Shown: one piece after another, positions 16,610 through 25,081 of the stretch
How the letters are laid out: the number at the start of each line of letters is the position of its first letter
Position numbering within the stretch: position 1 is the stretch's first letter
Assembly: GCA_963779055.1 (NCBI GenBank)
Contig: CAVZWN010000005.1
Coordinates: 372,001 to 436,000, forward strand
DNA from: Sulfurimicrobium sp963779055
GTDB lineage: Bacteria; Pseudomonadota; Gammaproteobacteria; Burkholderiales; Sulfuricellaceae
Reading direction: 5' to 3'
Length of the DNA stretch: 64,000 nucleotides
Program-made: the position numbers and the translations under genes
The notes under the pieces: model-generated
Database searches by the model: none
What the model was told of the DNA's origin: nothing
Seen by the model: the letters and a program-made list of their open reading frames with translations, nothing else

Positions 16610-17679
16610 GAATCGAATCTCCGCAACGCCAATCCACACGCTATCATCAAGGCGGGCGCATCGGCAGTCAGTTGTTTAGGGTTAACTCGGGAAGACAAAG
16701 CCATGCTGGAAAAGGGGTTAGCAATCATGGTACTTACTTGGGTGCGGCTTGCCACGACCTCGTCCAACCCCTGAATCATGGCGCATCCTCCCGCAAGAAG
16801 GATATGGTCCACCCGGTTGAACTGTGTAGAGGAAAAGAAAAATTGCAGCGCACGCGCAACTTCCAGGGCCAGCGTATCCATGAAAGGCTGGAGCGTTTCA
16901 GGTTCGTACGTATCTGGCAAACCACCTTGGCGCTTTGCGATATCAGCCTCTTCCGCAGACAAACTGTAGCGGCGCTGAATTTCCTGAGTCAGATGATTTC
17001 CACCAAAACTCTGCTCACGCAAATAGACCGACTGATTATCGTGCAACACGTTGATATGAGTCATTGCCGCGCCGATGTCGACAATTGCAACAGTTTGCCC
17101 ACGCCCCCCGCCCGGAAGCTGACGCGCGATCAGATCGTACGCCAACTGAGTATCGTAAGACTCGACGTCCATCACTAGCGGCTTAAGACCCGCCGCTTCT
17201 GCCGCAGCCACCCGATCATCCACCTTCTCTTTGCGCGAAGCCGCGATCAGAAGCTCAACCTCCTCCGGATTATTAGGATTAGGCCCAATAATCTGGAAGT
17301 CCAGATTCACTTCATCCAATGCAAAGGGGATGTACTGATTTGCCTCTGTCTCGACCTGGAATTCAAGATCCTGATCACGCAATCCTGCCTGAACAACAAT
17401 TTTTTTAGTAATAACCGCAGCAGAAGGAAGGGCAAGGGCAACATTCTTGATTCGCGTCCCCATCTTCTTCCAAGCGCGACGTACAGTCTCGCCAACTGCA
17501 TCCAGATTGACAATATTGCCATCGACAACCGCGTCTTTTGGCAACAATTCAATCACATACCGCTCTACACGGTAGATGTCCTTGCCTGCTTCCGCAAGCT
17601 CAACCATCTTTACCGAAGAGGAACTGATGTCTACCCCTATGAGTGGCGGTGTCTTAGCTTCCAGAAAATCGAATCGCAA
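16606..17679 (-). CDS. pilM: Type IV pilus assembly ATPase-fold protein PilM
   Basis: Cytoplasmic actin-like (FtsA/MreB fold) protein that binds the PilN N-terminus. 357 residues with the ATP-binding phosphate loops LIGVDISSSSVKMVELA (about 12-28) and AIVDIGAAMTHINVLH (about 195), and the adenosine motif ILLAGGCAMIQGLDE (about 295). The most upstream start in the conserved frame is TTG at 17679, giving MRFDFLEAKTPPLIGVD; a GGGGA sequence lies upstream. First gene of the pilMNOPQ operon and divergent from mrcA, as in many proteobacteria. Confidence 0.94.
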   Translation of the reverse strand: MRFDFLEAKTPPLIGVDISSSSVKMVELAEAGKDIYRVERYVIELLPKDAVVDGNIVNLDAVGETVRRAWKKMGTRIKNVALALPSAAVITKKIVVQAGLRDQDLEFQVETEANQYIPFALDEVNLDFQIIGPNPNNPEEVELLIAASRKEKVDDRVAAAEAAGLKPLVMDVESYDTQLAYDLIARQLPGGGRGQTVAIVDIGAAMTHINVLHDNQSVYLREQSFGGNHLTQEIQRRYSLSAEEADIAKRQGGLPDTYEPETLQPFMDTLALEVARALQFFFSSTQFNRVDHILLAGGCAMIQGLDEVVASRTQVSTMIANPFSSMALSSRVNPKQLTADAPALMIACGLALRRFDS

Positions 17680-17718
17680 GTAAATTTCCCCTTCCGCATT
17701 GCCCAGTTATAAGCGATA

Positions 17719-17748
17719 CGTATAATTTACATTAAATGCTATCAGCAA
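17719..17748 (-). promoter_or_regulatory. Candidate promoter for pilMNOPQ
   Basis: Minus strand TTGCTG, 18-nt spacer, TATACG, about 35 nt before the pilM start, in the divergent 174-bp region shared with mrcA. Confidence 0.4.
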
Positions 17749-17853
17749 CTTTAAGCAGTGTAAACAAATTTTGTGCAACTTTTCTTTTTCTATAGATATC
17801 CAACTATAATCAATATACTTAAATTACTCTCCGAGTTATAGAAAATTTCAACC

Positions 17854-20181
17854 ATGATCCTTCGTTGGTGGCGCTACGCCTTTTTTGTGGCGCTCGCAGG
17901 TGGCCTGCTAGCATCAATTCTGATCGCACTGATAGTTAGCTTAATTTACCCCCAGTTGCCCTCCCTGGAAATTCTGACCGATTATCGCCCCAAGATTCCG
18001 CTTCGCATTTACACCGCCGAAGGCGCACTGATTGGCGAATTTGGTGAAGAACGGCGTGCGCTGGTAAAAATACAGGACGTCCCAACCACGATGCGCCAGG
18101 CGATTCTTGCCGCCGAGGATGATCGTTTTTATCAGCACGGTGGCATTGATTACATGGGCGTGGCTCGCGCGGCCATTGCGAATCTTACGGCAGGCGGCGC
18201 ACGTGAAGGCGCGAGCACTATCACCATGCAGGTTGCCCGCAACTTCTTTCTCTCCAGTGAAAAAACGCTGACTCGCAAAGTAAGTGAAGTAATGCTGGCG
18301 ATAAAAATCGAACACACGTTGTCGAAGGACCAGATCCTCGAGCTTTATATCAACCAGATCTACCTTGGACAGCGTGCATATGGTTTTGCCGCAGCATCTC
18401 AGCTTTATTTCGGCAAACCCCTTTCCCAGGTCAGCATAGCCGAATCGGCCATGCTTGCAGGCCTTCCCAAAGCGCCCTCGCGCTACAATCCGGTAGTTAA
18501 CCCCAAGCGCGCCAAAATTCGTCAGCAATATGTTTTGAAGCGCATGCTCAATCTGCACTTCATCAAGGATAGCGAATACCAGACGGCACTAAAACAATCG
18601 CTCCACGTGCGTCAAGACCTTCAAGTGGCCGAGGTAAGAGCTGACCATATTGCTGAACTGGTTCGCCAGAATCTCTTTGAACGCTATCACGACCAGATCT
18701 ACAGCAGCGGAATCAAAGTCTATACCACGTTGCGCCGCGCCGACCAGGAAGCCGCAAACGCGGCACTACGCCAGGGCATATTGGATTATGACCGGCGTCA
18801 CGGTTATCGTGGACCGGAAGGTTTTGCAGACTTGAAAAAAAATGGCGCAGACATGATTGATGCGGTTGAAAATGCGCTTGAAGATCTGGATGAAGTCGCC
18901 GACATGGTGCCAGCCATCGTCGTGGAGGCAAGTTCAAAAAGAATCGTTGCTTACGGCAAGGATTCAGAAAAGATCGAGGTTAACGGTGAAGGCCTGCGCT
19001 TCGCACAAAAATCTCTGGCATCCAATGCCGATAACAAGCAGCGCATCCGCCCTGGAGCCATCATCCGGGTAGTGCGTGGCAACAAAGGGCAATGGCAGAT
19101 TGCACAACTGCCTCAAGTTGAAGCCGCACTGGTCTCAATTGACCCTCAAGATGGCGCCATTCGCTCCATGGCGGGCGGTTTTGATTTTCATCGCAACAAA
19201 TTTAACCATGTCACACAAGCATGGCGGCAACCTGGGTCAAGCTTCAAACCATTTGTCTATTCCGCAGCGCTGGAAAAAGGTTTTACTCCCGCAACGATAA
19301 TCAATGACGCCCCCCTATCCCTGCCGGGTGGAAATGCTGGCGAGCAGTGGGAACCCAAAAATTTTGACGCCACCTACGGCGGCCCCACTCGGCTTCGCAC
19401 AGCGCTTACCAAATCCAAAAATCTGGTTTCCATCCGCATTTTGCAATCCATCACGCCAGAATATGCCCAGGATTACATCACCCGATTCGGCTTTGATGCC
19501 GCTCAGCACCCCCCCTACCTCACCATGGCTTTGGGCGCCGGATCTGTGACGCCGCTGCAGATGGTGGCCGGTTATTCTGTTTTTGCCAATGGAGGATATC
19601 GCGTCCAGCCCTATTTCATCGACCGAATCGTCGACGCGCGCGGAACTGTACTTGTGCAAAGCAAACCGGCGCGCGCAGGCGAATCTGCGGAGCGCGTGAT
19701 AGATCCCCGTAACGCCTTTGTCATGACCAGCCTGATGCAGGACGTGGTCCGCCAGGGCACGGCCACCAAAGCGATGCAACTTGGCCGCCAGGACCTTGCT
19801 GGAAAAACCGGCACCACCAACGACCAGATTGACGCCTGGTTCTGTGGCTTCAACGCAAAACTGGTTGCAGTTGCCTGGATCGGATTTGACCATCCACGCT
19901 CACTTGGGGGCAACGAAACCGGTGGCCATGCGGCCTTGCCAATCTGGGTCAGCTATATGGGAAAGGCGCTGAAAAACGCCCCGGAGAGTCTTTACCCAGT
20001 GCCGGAAGGCATCAGCGTCATCAAGATCAACCCGGAAAATGGTCAGATTGACAGCGACCACGGCATTCCTGAATTTTTCTATCAGGAATTTCCTCCCCCC
20101 GCGCAAAGCATGTGGGGTGATGAGCCGGGCAACATCATGGGCGGCAAGAGTACGGACGAAATTCGTGACCAGTTATTCTAA
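17854..20181 (+). CDS. mrcA: Penicillin-binding protein 1A (bifunctional transglycosylase/transpeptidase)
   Basis: Class A PBP that polymerises and crosslinks peptidoglycan in the periplasm, anchored by one N-terminal helix (about 8-32). 775 residues. The GT51 domain (about 50-225) carries the catalytic-Glu motif EDDRFYQHGG (about 89), GASTITMQVARN (about 125) and ELYINQIYLG. An OB-like insert lies around 320-400. The transpeptidase domain has the SxxK motif GSSFKPFVYS (about 465), SKN (about 522) and KTGTT (about 650). Divergent from pilM, the usual proteobacterial arrangement. Confidence 0.96.
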   Translation: MILRWWRYAFFVALAGGLLASILIALIVSLIYPQLPSLEILTDYRPKIPLRIYTAEGALIGEFGEERRALVKIQDVPTTMRQAILAAEDDRFYQHGGIDYMGVARAAIANLTAGGAREGASTITMQVARNFFLSSEKTLTRKVSEVMLAIKIEHTLSKDQILELYINQIYLGQRAYGFAAASQLYFGKPLSQVSIAESAMLAGLPKAPSRYNPVVNPKRAKIRQQYVLKRMLNLHFIKDSEYQTALKQSLHVRQDLQVAEVRADHIAELVRQNLFERYHDQIYSSGIKVYTTLRRADQEAANAALRQGILDYDRRHGYRGPEGFADLKKNGADMIDAVENALEDLDEVADMVPAIVVEASSKRIVAYGKDSEKIEVNGEGLRFAQKSLASNADNKQRIRPGAIIRVVRGNKGQWQIAQLPQVEAALVSIDPQDGAIRSMAGGFDFHRNKFNHVTQAWRQPGSSFKPFVYSAALEKGFTPATIINDAPLSLPGGNAGEQWEPKNFDATYGGPTRLRTALTKSKNLVSIRILQSITPEYAQDYITRFGFDAAQHPPYLTMALGAGSVTPLQMVAGYSVFANGGYRVQPYFIDRIVDARGTVLVQSKPARAGESAERVIDPRNAFVMTSLMQDVVRQGTATKAMQLGRQDLAGKTGTTNDQIDAWFCGFNAKLVAVAWIGFDHPRSLGGNETGGHAALPIWVSYMGKALKNAPESLYPVPEGISVIKINPENGQIDSDHGIPEFFYQEFPPPAQSMWGDEPGNIMGGKSTDEIRDQLF

Positions 20182-20221
20182 CCGGGCACATTCACGCGAA
20201 CTTCCAGAAGGCCATCCCTGC

Positions 20222-20890
20222 ATGCTCAAAGACCACTCGCCACAGCGTCGTCAAATGCGTGAACTGATCGCACAGGCTGCGGCCCGCATGATCGCGGAAG
20301 ATGGAATTCAGGACTATGCTCTGGCCAAACGCAAAGCGGCCCGCCAGCTTGGCGCACCGGAGACCCACAGCCTCCCATCCAACAGCGAAGTTCAACAGGC
20401 CCTGCGCTTGCATCAGGGTCTGTATCAAAAAGACGTGCATTCGCACCATCTGAAGCAATTGCGCACGGAGGCCCTGAATGCCATGTATCTGCTGGAGCGC
20501 TTCAACCCCCGCCTGACAGGTTCGGCCCTGACAGGCACTGCGACACACCACTCCGACATCAATATCCAGCTCTTTACTGACAGCGCCAAGGAGGTCGAGC
20601 TATTCCTGCTCAACCGCAACATGCCTTACGATACGGCGGAAAAACGCTTGAAGTTGAATGATGAGACTGTTTCAGTACCAAGCTTTACGTTGCAGGGTGA
20701 AACAGCCGAAATCAAACTGACCGTTTTCTTAAGCGAGGATTTACGCAAGTCGGCCTACGATCCGATAGAAGGAAAACCGCTGGAACGGGCAAAAATCAGG
20801 CAACTGGAAATATTGCTGGCAGCGGATCAGGATTCAGAAAATCCATCACAGGCCTTCGCTGGAAAGCCGCAACAATCTCAGGCAGAATAA
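20222..20890 (+). CDS. Uncharacterised protein with nucleotidyltransferase-like segment
   Basis: A 222-residue soluble protein that I do not recognise as a named family. The N-terminal 60 residues are basic and helical (RRQMRELIAQAAARMIAEDG). The middle reads LTGSALTGTATHHSDINIQLF (about 95-115), which resembles the GS...SDIxL core of nucleotidyltransferase-fold proteins, except that the second catalytic-type position is Asn instead of Asp or Glu, so activity may be lost. A later KLTVFLSEDLRKSAYDPIEGKPLERA segment could supply the third acidic strand. ATG at 20222 is the start consistent with non-overlap; the open frame begins inside mrcA. It follows mrcA by 40 bp and precedes the PilZ gene by 7 bp, suggesting one transcript. 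Confidence 0.7.
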   Translation: MLKDHSPQRRQMRELIAQAAARMIAEDGIQDYALAKRKAARQLGAPETHSLPSNSEVQQALRLHQGLYQKDVHSHHLKQLRTEALNAMYLLERFNPRLTGSALTGTATHHSDINIQLFTDSAKEVELFLLNRNMPYDTAEKRLKLNDETVSVPSFTLQGETAEIKLTVFLSEDLRKSAYDPIEGKPLERAKIRQLEILLAADQDSENPSQAFAGKPQQSQAE

Positions 20891-20897
20891 TGGCCTT

Positions 20898-21650
20898 ATG
20901 GTAAACCAGTCGCCCCTGAAAACCGAAGCTGTCTCTGATGTCGACAACTACATGATTCATTCCAGGATGGAGATCATCTACATCCTGCGGGCTCTGCAGC
21001 ACAAGAATGAACTCGTTACTGCCTACTTCAATCAGGGCCAGGACTTTATTCTGACCTCTATTATTGATGTCGATGCAGACAATGGCGCGGTAATTTTCGA
21101 CTATGGCGCCAATGAACTCCTCAACAAGCGCATTCTGGAAAGCGATAAAATCATTCTGGTCACGACGCAGGATAAAGTGAAGGTGCAATTCGTGACCGGG
21201 CGCATGCAAACAATCGACCATCTCGGGCGCCCTGCCTTCAGAGCCGCCCTTCCCCGCGACCTGCTGAAACTGCAACGGCGTGAGTATTATCGCCTCGCCA
21301 CACCGGTCATCAACCCCATCAAATGCTCGCTCACCTCACCAGAAAACGGAAAAATCGAAGTGCCGATCGCTGACATCAGCCTTGGCGGCATCGCGATCAC
21401 GCATTACCAGGAGCAGTTACAACTTGAAATTGGTGACCTTTTTGACGCCTGCCGTATCCATTTGCCGGACATCGGAACCGTCACCACAAACATAGAGATC
21501 CGCAACGAGCAGGAGATCACGATGAAGAATGGCGCGCAAAATCATCGCGCCGGCTGCATGTTTATCGACCTCCACCCCAGCCAGCAAGCCATGATTCAGC
21601 GTTACATCATCAAACTGGACCGCGAGCGCCGCTCCATTCTTGCCCAATAG
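20898..21650 (+). CDS. YcgR-type flagellar brake/PilZ domain protein
   Basis: 250-residue protein with the YcgR N-terminal domain (about 20-120) and a C-terminal PilZ domain (about 128-245). The c-di-GMP-binding signature is present: QRREYYR, giving RxxxR (about 130), then DISLGGIAI (about 160), the D/NxSxxG motif. In characterised YcgR proteins ligand binding slows the flagellar motor; here, next to pilus genes and mrcA, the output might instead concern surface behaviour. No flagellar genes are in the window. ATG at 20898, 7 bp after the previous gene. Convergent with hemB. Confidence 0.9.
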   Translation: MVNQSPLKTEAVSDVDNYMIHSRMEIIYILRALQHKNELVTAYFNQGQDFILTSIIDVDADNGAVIFDYGANELLNKRILESDKIILVTTQDKVKVQFVTGRMQTIDHLGRPAFRAALPRDLLKLQRREYYRLATPVINPIKCSLTSPENGKIEVPIADISLGGIAITHYQEQLQLEIGDLFDACRIHLPDIGTVTTNIEIRNEQEITMKNGAQNHRAGCMFIDLHPSQQAMIQRYIIKLDRERRSILAQ

Positions 21651-21675
21651 GAACTGGCCTTTAGCGGCAGGAAGA

Positions 21676-22680
21676 TCAGCCTTCTTTCAGCCAGCGCGCC
21701 GCATCCAGAGCGAAATAAGTCAGGATTCCATCGGCACCGGCGCGTTTGAACGCCAGCAATGACTCCAGCACGCACGCCTTCTCATTCAGCCAGCCATTCT
21801 GGGCTGCCGCCTTGAGCATGGCATATTCACCACTGACCTGGTAGACGAAGGTCGGCGCCTTGAATTCGTCCTTCACGCGCCGCACAATATCCAGATAAGG
21901 CATACCCGGCTTGACCATCACCATGTCCGCCCCTTCTTCCAGATCCATTCCCACTTCCCACAAGGCCTCATCGCTGTTGGCCGGATCCATTTGATAGGTG
22001 TATTTGTTGCTACTACCCAGATTGGCGGATGAGCCCACCGCATCGCGAAACGGCCCGTAAAAACTGGATGCATACTTGGCCGAGTACGCCAGAATTCGGG
22101 TATGGATGCATCGTTGCTCATCCAGTGCCGCCCGCACGGCACCAATGCGGCCGTCCATCATGTCGGATGGCGCCACCACATCCGCGCCGGCGGCTGCATG
22201 GGTCAGCGCCTGCCGTACCAGGACTGACACAGTTTCATCGTTCAGGACATAACCGCTCGCATCGATCAGGCCATCCTGCCCATGGCTGGTATAAGGGTCC
22301 AGTGCGATATCTGTGATCACGCCCAGATCAGGGAAACGCTGCTTCAGCGCGCGCACCACTCTAGGCACGAGTCCATCCGGATTGTAAGCCTCAGCCGCAT
22401 CGAGGCTTTTCAGCCCGGCATCGATGACAGGAAAAATCGCCAGTGCCGGCACGCCCAGCTCAACGCACCGTTCTGCCTGACGCAACAAGTGATCCAGCGT
22501 CTTGCGTTCGACGCCCGGCATGGAAGCGACGGCTTCGACACGATCATTTCCGTCCAGAACAAAAACCGGATAGATGAGATCAGCGCTGCTGAGCTGGTTT
22601 TCACGCATCAAGCGGCGGGAGAAATCATCACGCCGCATACGGCGCATGCGCTTGGAGGGGGATTTGCCTAGAGTCTGCAT
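21676..22680 (-). CDS. hemB: Porphobilinogen synthase (delta-aminolevulinic acid dehydratase)
   Basis: Condenses two 5-aminolevulinate molecules to porphobilinogen, an early step of heme and siroheme synthesis. 334 residues. Active-site lysines are in YSAKYASSFYGPF (about 205) and MVKPGMPYLD (about 260). The metal region reads DIALDPYTSHGQDG, lacking the three cysteines of the zinc-type enzyme, so this is the magnesium/potassium-type form common in proteobacteria. The ATG at 22680 is preferred over a TTG two codons upstream. Confidence 0.97.
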   Translation of the reverse strand: MQTLGKSPSKRMRRMRRDDFSRRLMRENQLSSADLIYPVFVLDGNDRVEAVASMPGVERKTLDHLLRQAERCVELGVPALAIFPVIDAGLKSLDAAEAYNPDGLVPRVVRALKQRFPDLGVITDIALDPYTSHGQDGLIDASGYVLNDETVSVLVRQALTHAAAGADVVAPSDMMDGRIGAVRAALDEQRCIHTRILAYSAKYASSFYGPFRDAVGSSANLGSSNKYTYQMDPANSDEALWEVGMDLEEGADMVMVKPGMPYLDIVRRVKDEFKAPTFVYQVSGEYAMLKAAAQNGWLNEKACVLESLLAFKRAGADGILTYFALDAARWLKEG

Positions 22681-22731
22681 GGTCAAAAAATTCCGGATTA
22701 AAGGGTAAATTCAGTCAAAATCAGCATTATT

Positions 22732-23973
22732 TTAACCGAGATTATGCTGAACTCGGGGATGCGCCTGCTGCCATTGCCTGAGCGCAAGCAAGCGGGCCTG
22801 GTACACCTGATCCCGAATTTTGTTTGGCTCTGCACACTGCTTCGCTACCGCCCCCGCATCCACTGCGGAAACAATTTCAAACCCACGGCGCAGCACGTCC
22901 GCCTGCACAAAGGGCTGTTGCTCGAAACCTGCCCGCCCGCAGAAATCCGCCTCGCAGGCCTGCAGGAAATGCTCGAAACGTTGCGGCTGCCGCAGCGCAT
23001 CGGTGTCCTGAAACAGCTTCAGCAATGTTTCAGCCCGCAATTCCTGGGCACGATGCACGATGCCATGGAAGCGTGCAACCACCAGCGCCAGGTCCCGGCA
23101 CGCGTTGGGCACTCTCAGACGCTCGCACAGCGGTTTGATCAGTTCAAAACTGCGCTGTTCGTGCGCGATATGGCGCGGCCACTCGGCCTGGGGCGTGGTT
23201 CCCTTGCCCAGATCATGCATCAGCGCCGCAAAACGAACCTCGAGCGGATAAGCGCTGGCAGCCGCATAGTCAATCACCATCATGACATGGATGCCGGTAT
23301 CGATTTCCGGGTGATATTGCGCGGGCTGTGGTACGCCGAACAGACGGTCGAGTTCGGGCAGGATGCGCGCCAAAGCGCCGCATTCACGCAGGATGTAAAT
23401 CATGCGCGACGGTTTGTGTTCCATCAAGCCCTTGGCAAGCTCCTGCCACACCCGCTCGGGCACCAGCGCATCGACTTCGCCATTCCGGACCATCTCGCGC
23501 ATCAGTTCAAGCGTTTCAGGCGCAATGGAGAACCGTTCAAAACGCGCCGCAAAGCGCGCCACACGCAAAATCCGCACCGGGTCTTCGACAAAAGCATGGC
23601 TGACATGGCGCAGAATACCTGCCTCGATATCGCTCACGCCACGATAGGGGTCAATGATTCCACCCGCATCATCCCGGGCAATGGCGTTGATCGTCAGATC
23701 ACGCCGGGCAAGGTCCTGCTCCAGCGTGACGTCCGGTTCCGCGTGGACCTGAAAACCCCTGTATCCCTGAGCCGTTTTGCGCTCGGTGCGGGCCAGCGCA
23801 TATTCATCATGCGTCCGGGGATGAAGGAAAACCGGAAAATCCTTGCCCACCGGACGGAATCCCTGCCTTACCATCTCCTCGGGTGTGGCACCGACCACAA
23901 CATAATCCCGATCCTTTACTGGCAAGCCGAGCAATTCATCGCGCACTGCTCCGCCGACCTCATACACTTTCAT
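22732..23973 (-). CDS. cca: Multifunctional CCA-adding tRNA nucleotidyltransferase with HD domain
   Basis: Adds or repairs the 3' CCA of tRNAs and, with its C-terminal HD domain, has phosphohydrolase activity. 413 residues, the multifunctional gammaproteobacterial/betaproteobacterial type. N-terminal nucleotidyltransferase: KVYEVGGAVRDELLGLPVKD (1-20), and RRDLTINAIARDD (about 110). HD domain: RFAALMHDLGKGTTP (about 220-235). Start at 23973 chosen from the family N-terminus MKVYEVGG; the frame runs 45 codons further into the neighbouring gene. It begins 7 bp after the stop of the NDUFA9-like gene. Confidence 0.96.
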   Translation of the reverse strand: MKVYEVGGAVRDELLGLPVKDRDYVVVGATPEEMVRQGFRPVGKDFPVFLHPRTHDEYALARTERKTAQGYRGFQVHAEPDVTLEQDLARRDLTINAIARDDAGGIIDPYRGVSDIEAGILRHVSHAFVEDPVRILRVARFAARFERFSIAPETLELMREMVRNGEVDALVPERVWQELAKGLMEHKPSRMIYILRECGALARILPELDRLFGVPQPAQYHPEIDTGIHVMMVIDYAAASAYPLEVRFAALMHDLGKGTTPQAEWPRHIAHEQRSFELIKPLCERLRVPNACRDLALVVARFHGIVHRAQELRAETLLKLFQDTDALRQPQRFEHFLQACEADFCGRAGFEQQPFVQADVLRRGFEIVSAVDAGAVAKQCAEPNKIRDQVYQARLLALRQWQQAHPRVQHNLG

Positions 23974-23980
23974 TTGAGGG

Positions 23981-24964
23981 TCAGCGTCCCGCTGCGGAGC
24001 GGAATCCATGGTATTGGTGCGATTCGGAGAGGTAATCCGGCGCCACGGCTTCCAGCGTACTGGGCTTGATATCAAAAATTTCCGGGAATTCGCAATCGCA
24101 TACTGCATCGACCTGCATTGAGTAATAGTTATCGCGTGTCATCAGCTTTGGACCCGGCATCCACTCCATCATCAGCGCCATCAGATAGGACAGTTTCGGG
24201 CAAAGATTGATGATCTTGCGCTGACGCCCGGTCAGACTCGCGACCAAGTCGACCAGTTCGCGCAAGGTATAAACCCTGGGGCCGCATAAATCATAAGCCT
24301 GCCCGAAAGTGGCCAGATCATTAAGGCTTGCCACAAAGGCCTGAGCGACGTCGCCCACAAATACCGGCTGAAATTTCGCGTCCGGGTTGGCCAGCGGCAG
24401 AACCGGGGCAATTTTCAGCAAGCCGGCAAACATATTGATAAAGCTGTCTTCGTGTCCGAAAATCACAGAAGGCCGGAATACGGTCACGGCCAGCCCGCCG
24501 CCGTGTGCCGCCCCTGCCTCACGCACAAGCGCCTCGCCCGATCCCTTGGAGCGAAGATATGCACTCGGCCCATTGGGATCAGCATTGAGTGCGCTCATGT
24601 GCAGCAGGCGTCTGACGCCAGAAGCTGCGCAGGCATGAACAATTTTGCGCGGCAATTCCACATGTACCTCGTGAAAATCCCCGTGGCGCATCTGAGACTT
24701 GTCCGCCCGGGAAGGTGTTTTCTCATGCAGGATCCCCACCAGATTGATCACAGCATCCATGCCGGTAAAATATCGATTCAGCACGGACGGATCAAAAATA
24801 TTGGCCTCGATCACTTCCACTGAGGGCAGGACCGCAACATTTTTGGCATGCTCGCGCTTGCTGGTCAGCACCCGGACCGCATAACCCGCCATTTCCAGCT
24901 TGCTCAGAATATGGGTACCGACAAACCCGCTGCCGCCCAGAACACATATTTTCTTGATATTCAT
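23981..24964 (-). CDS. NDUFA9-like NAD(P)-binding epimerase-fold protein
   Basis: Atypical short-chain dehydrogenase of 327 residues, similar to the complex I NDUFA9 subunit family/NAD-dependent epimerases. Rossmann motif CVLGGSGFVGTHIL (about 7-20) and dinucleotide-site INLVGILHE (about 75). The catalytic Tyr-x3-Lys motif is YLRSKGSGE (about 143). The substrate is unknown; bacterial homologues are often found near cca, as here. No membrane helix apart from a moderately hydrophobic C-terminal third (LSYLMALMMEWM). ATG at 24964. Confidence 0.85.
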   Translation of the reverse strand: MNIKKICVLGGSGFVGTHILSKLEMAGYAVRVLTSKREHAKNVAVLPSVEVIEANIFDPSVLNRYFTGMDAVINLVGILHEKTPSRADKSQMRHGDFHEVHVELPRKIVHACAASGVRRLLHMSALNADPNGPSAYLRSKGSGEALVREAGAAHGGGLAVTVFRPSVIFGHEDSFINMFAGLLKIAPVLPLANPDAKFQPVFVGDVAQAFVASLNDLATFGQAYDLCGPRVYTLRELVDLVASLTGRQRKIINLCPKLSYLMALMMEWMPGPKLMTRDNYYSMQVDAVCDCEFPEIFDIKPSTLEAVAPDYLSESHQYHGFRSAAGR

Positions 24965-25081
24965 AACGTATTCACCGCTTTCTGATAGAAAAACACTATC
25001 CCCGCCCGGTTAGCCATTTGAAACGAAGCATGCCTGAAGCGGGTTTCATCGAAAAGATTCTAGCCTGATCCCCCTTACCCG

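Noticed and set aside
22744..24069. 441-codon plus-strand frame across cca
   Set aside because: Shadow of the CCA-adding enzyme; no recognisable motif.
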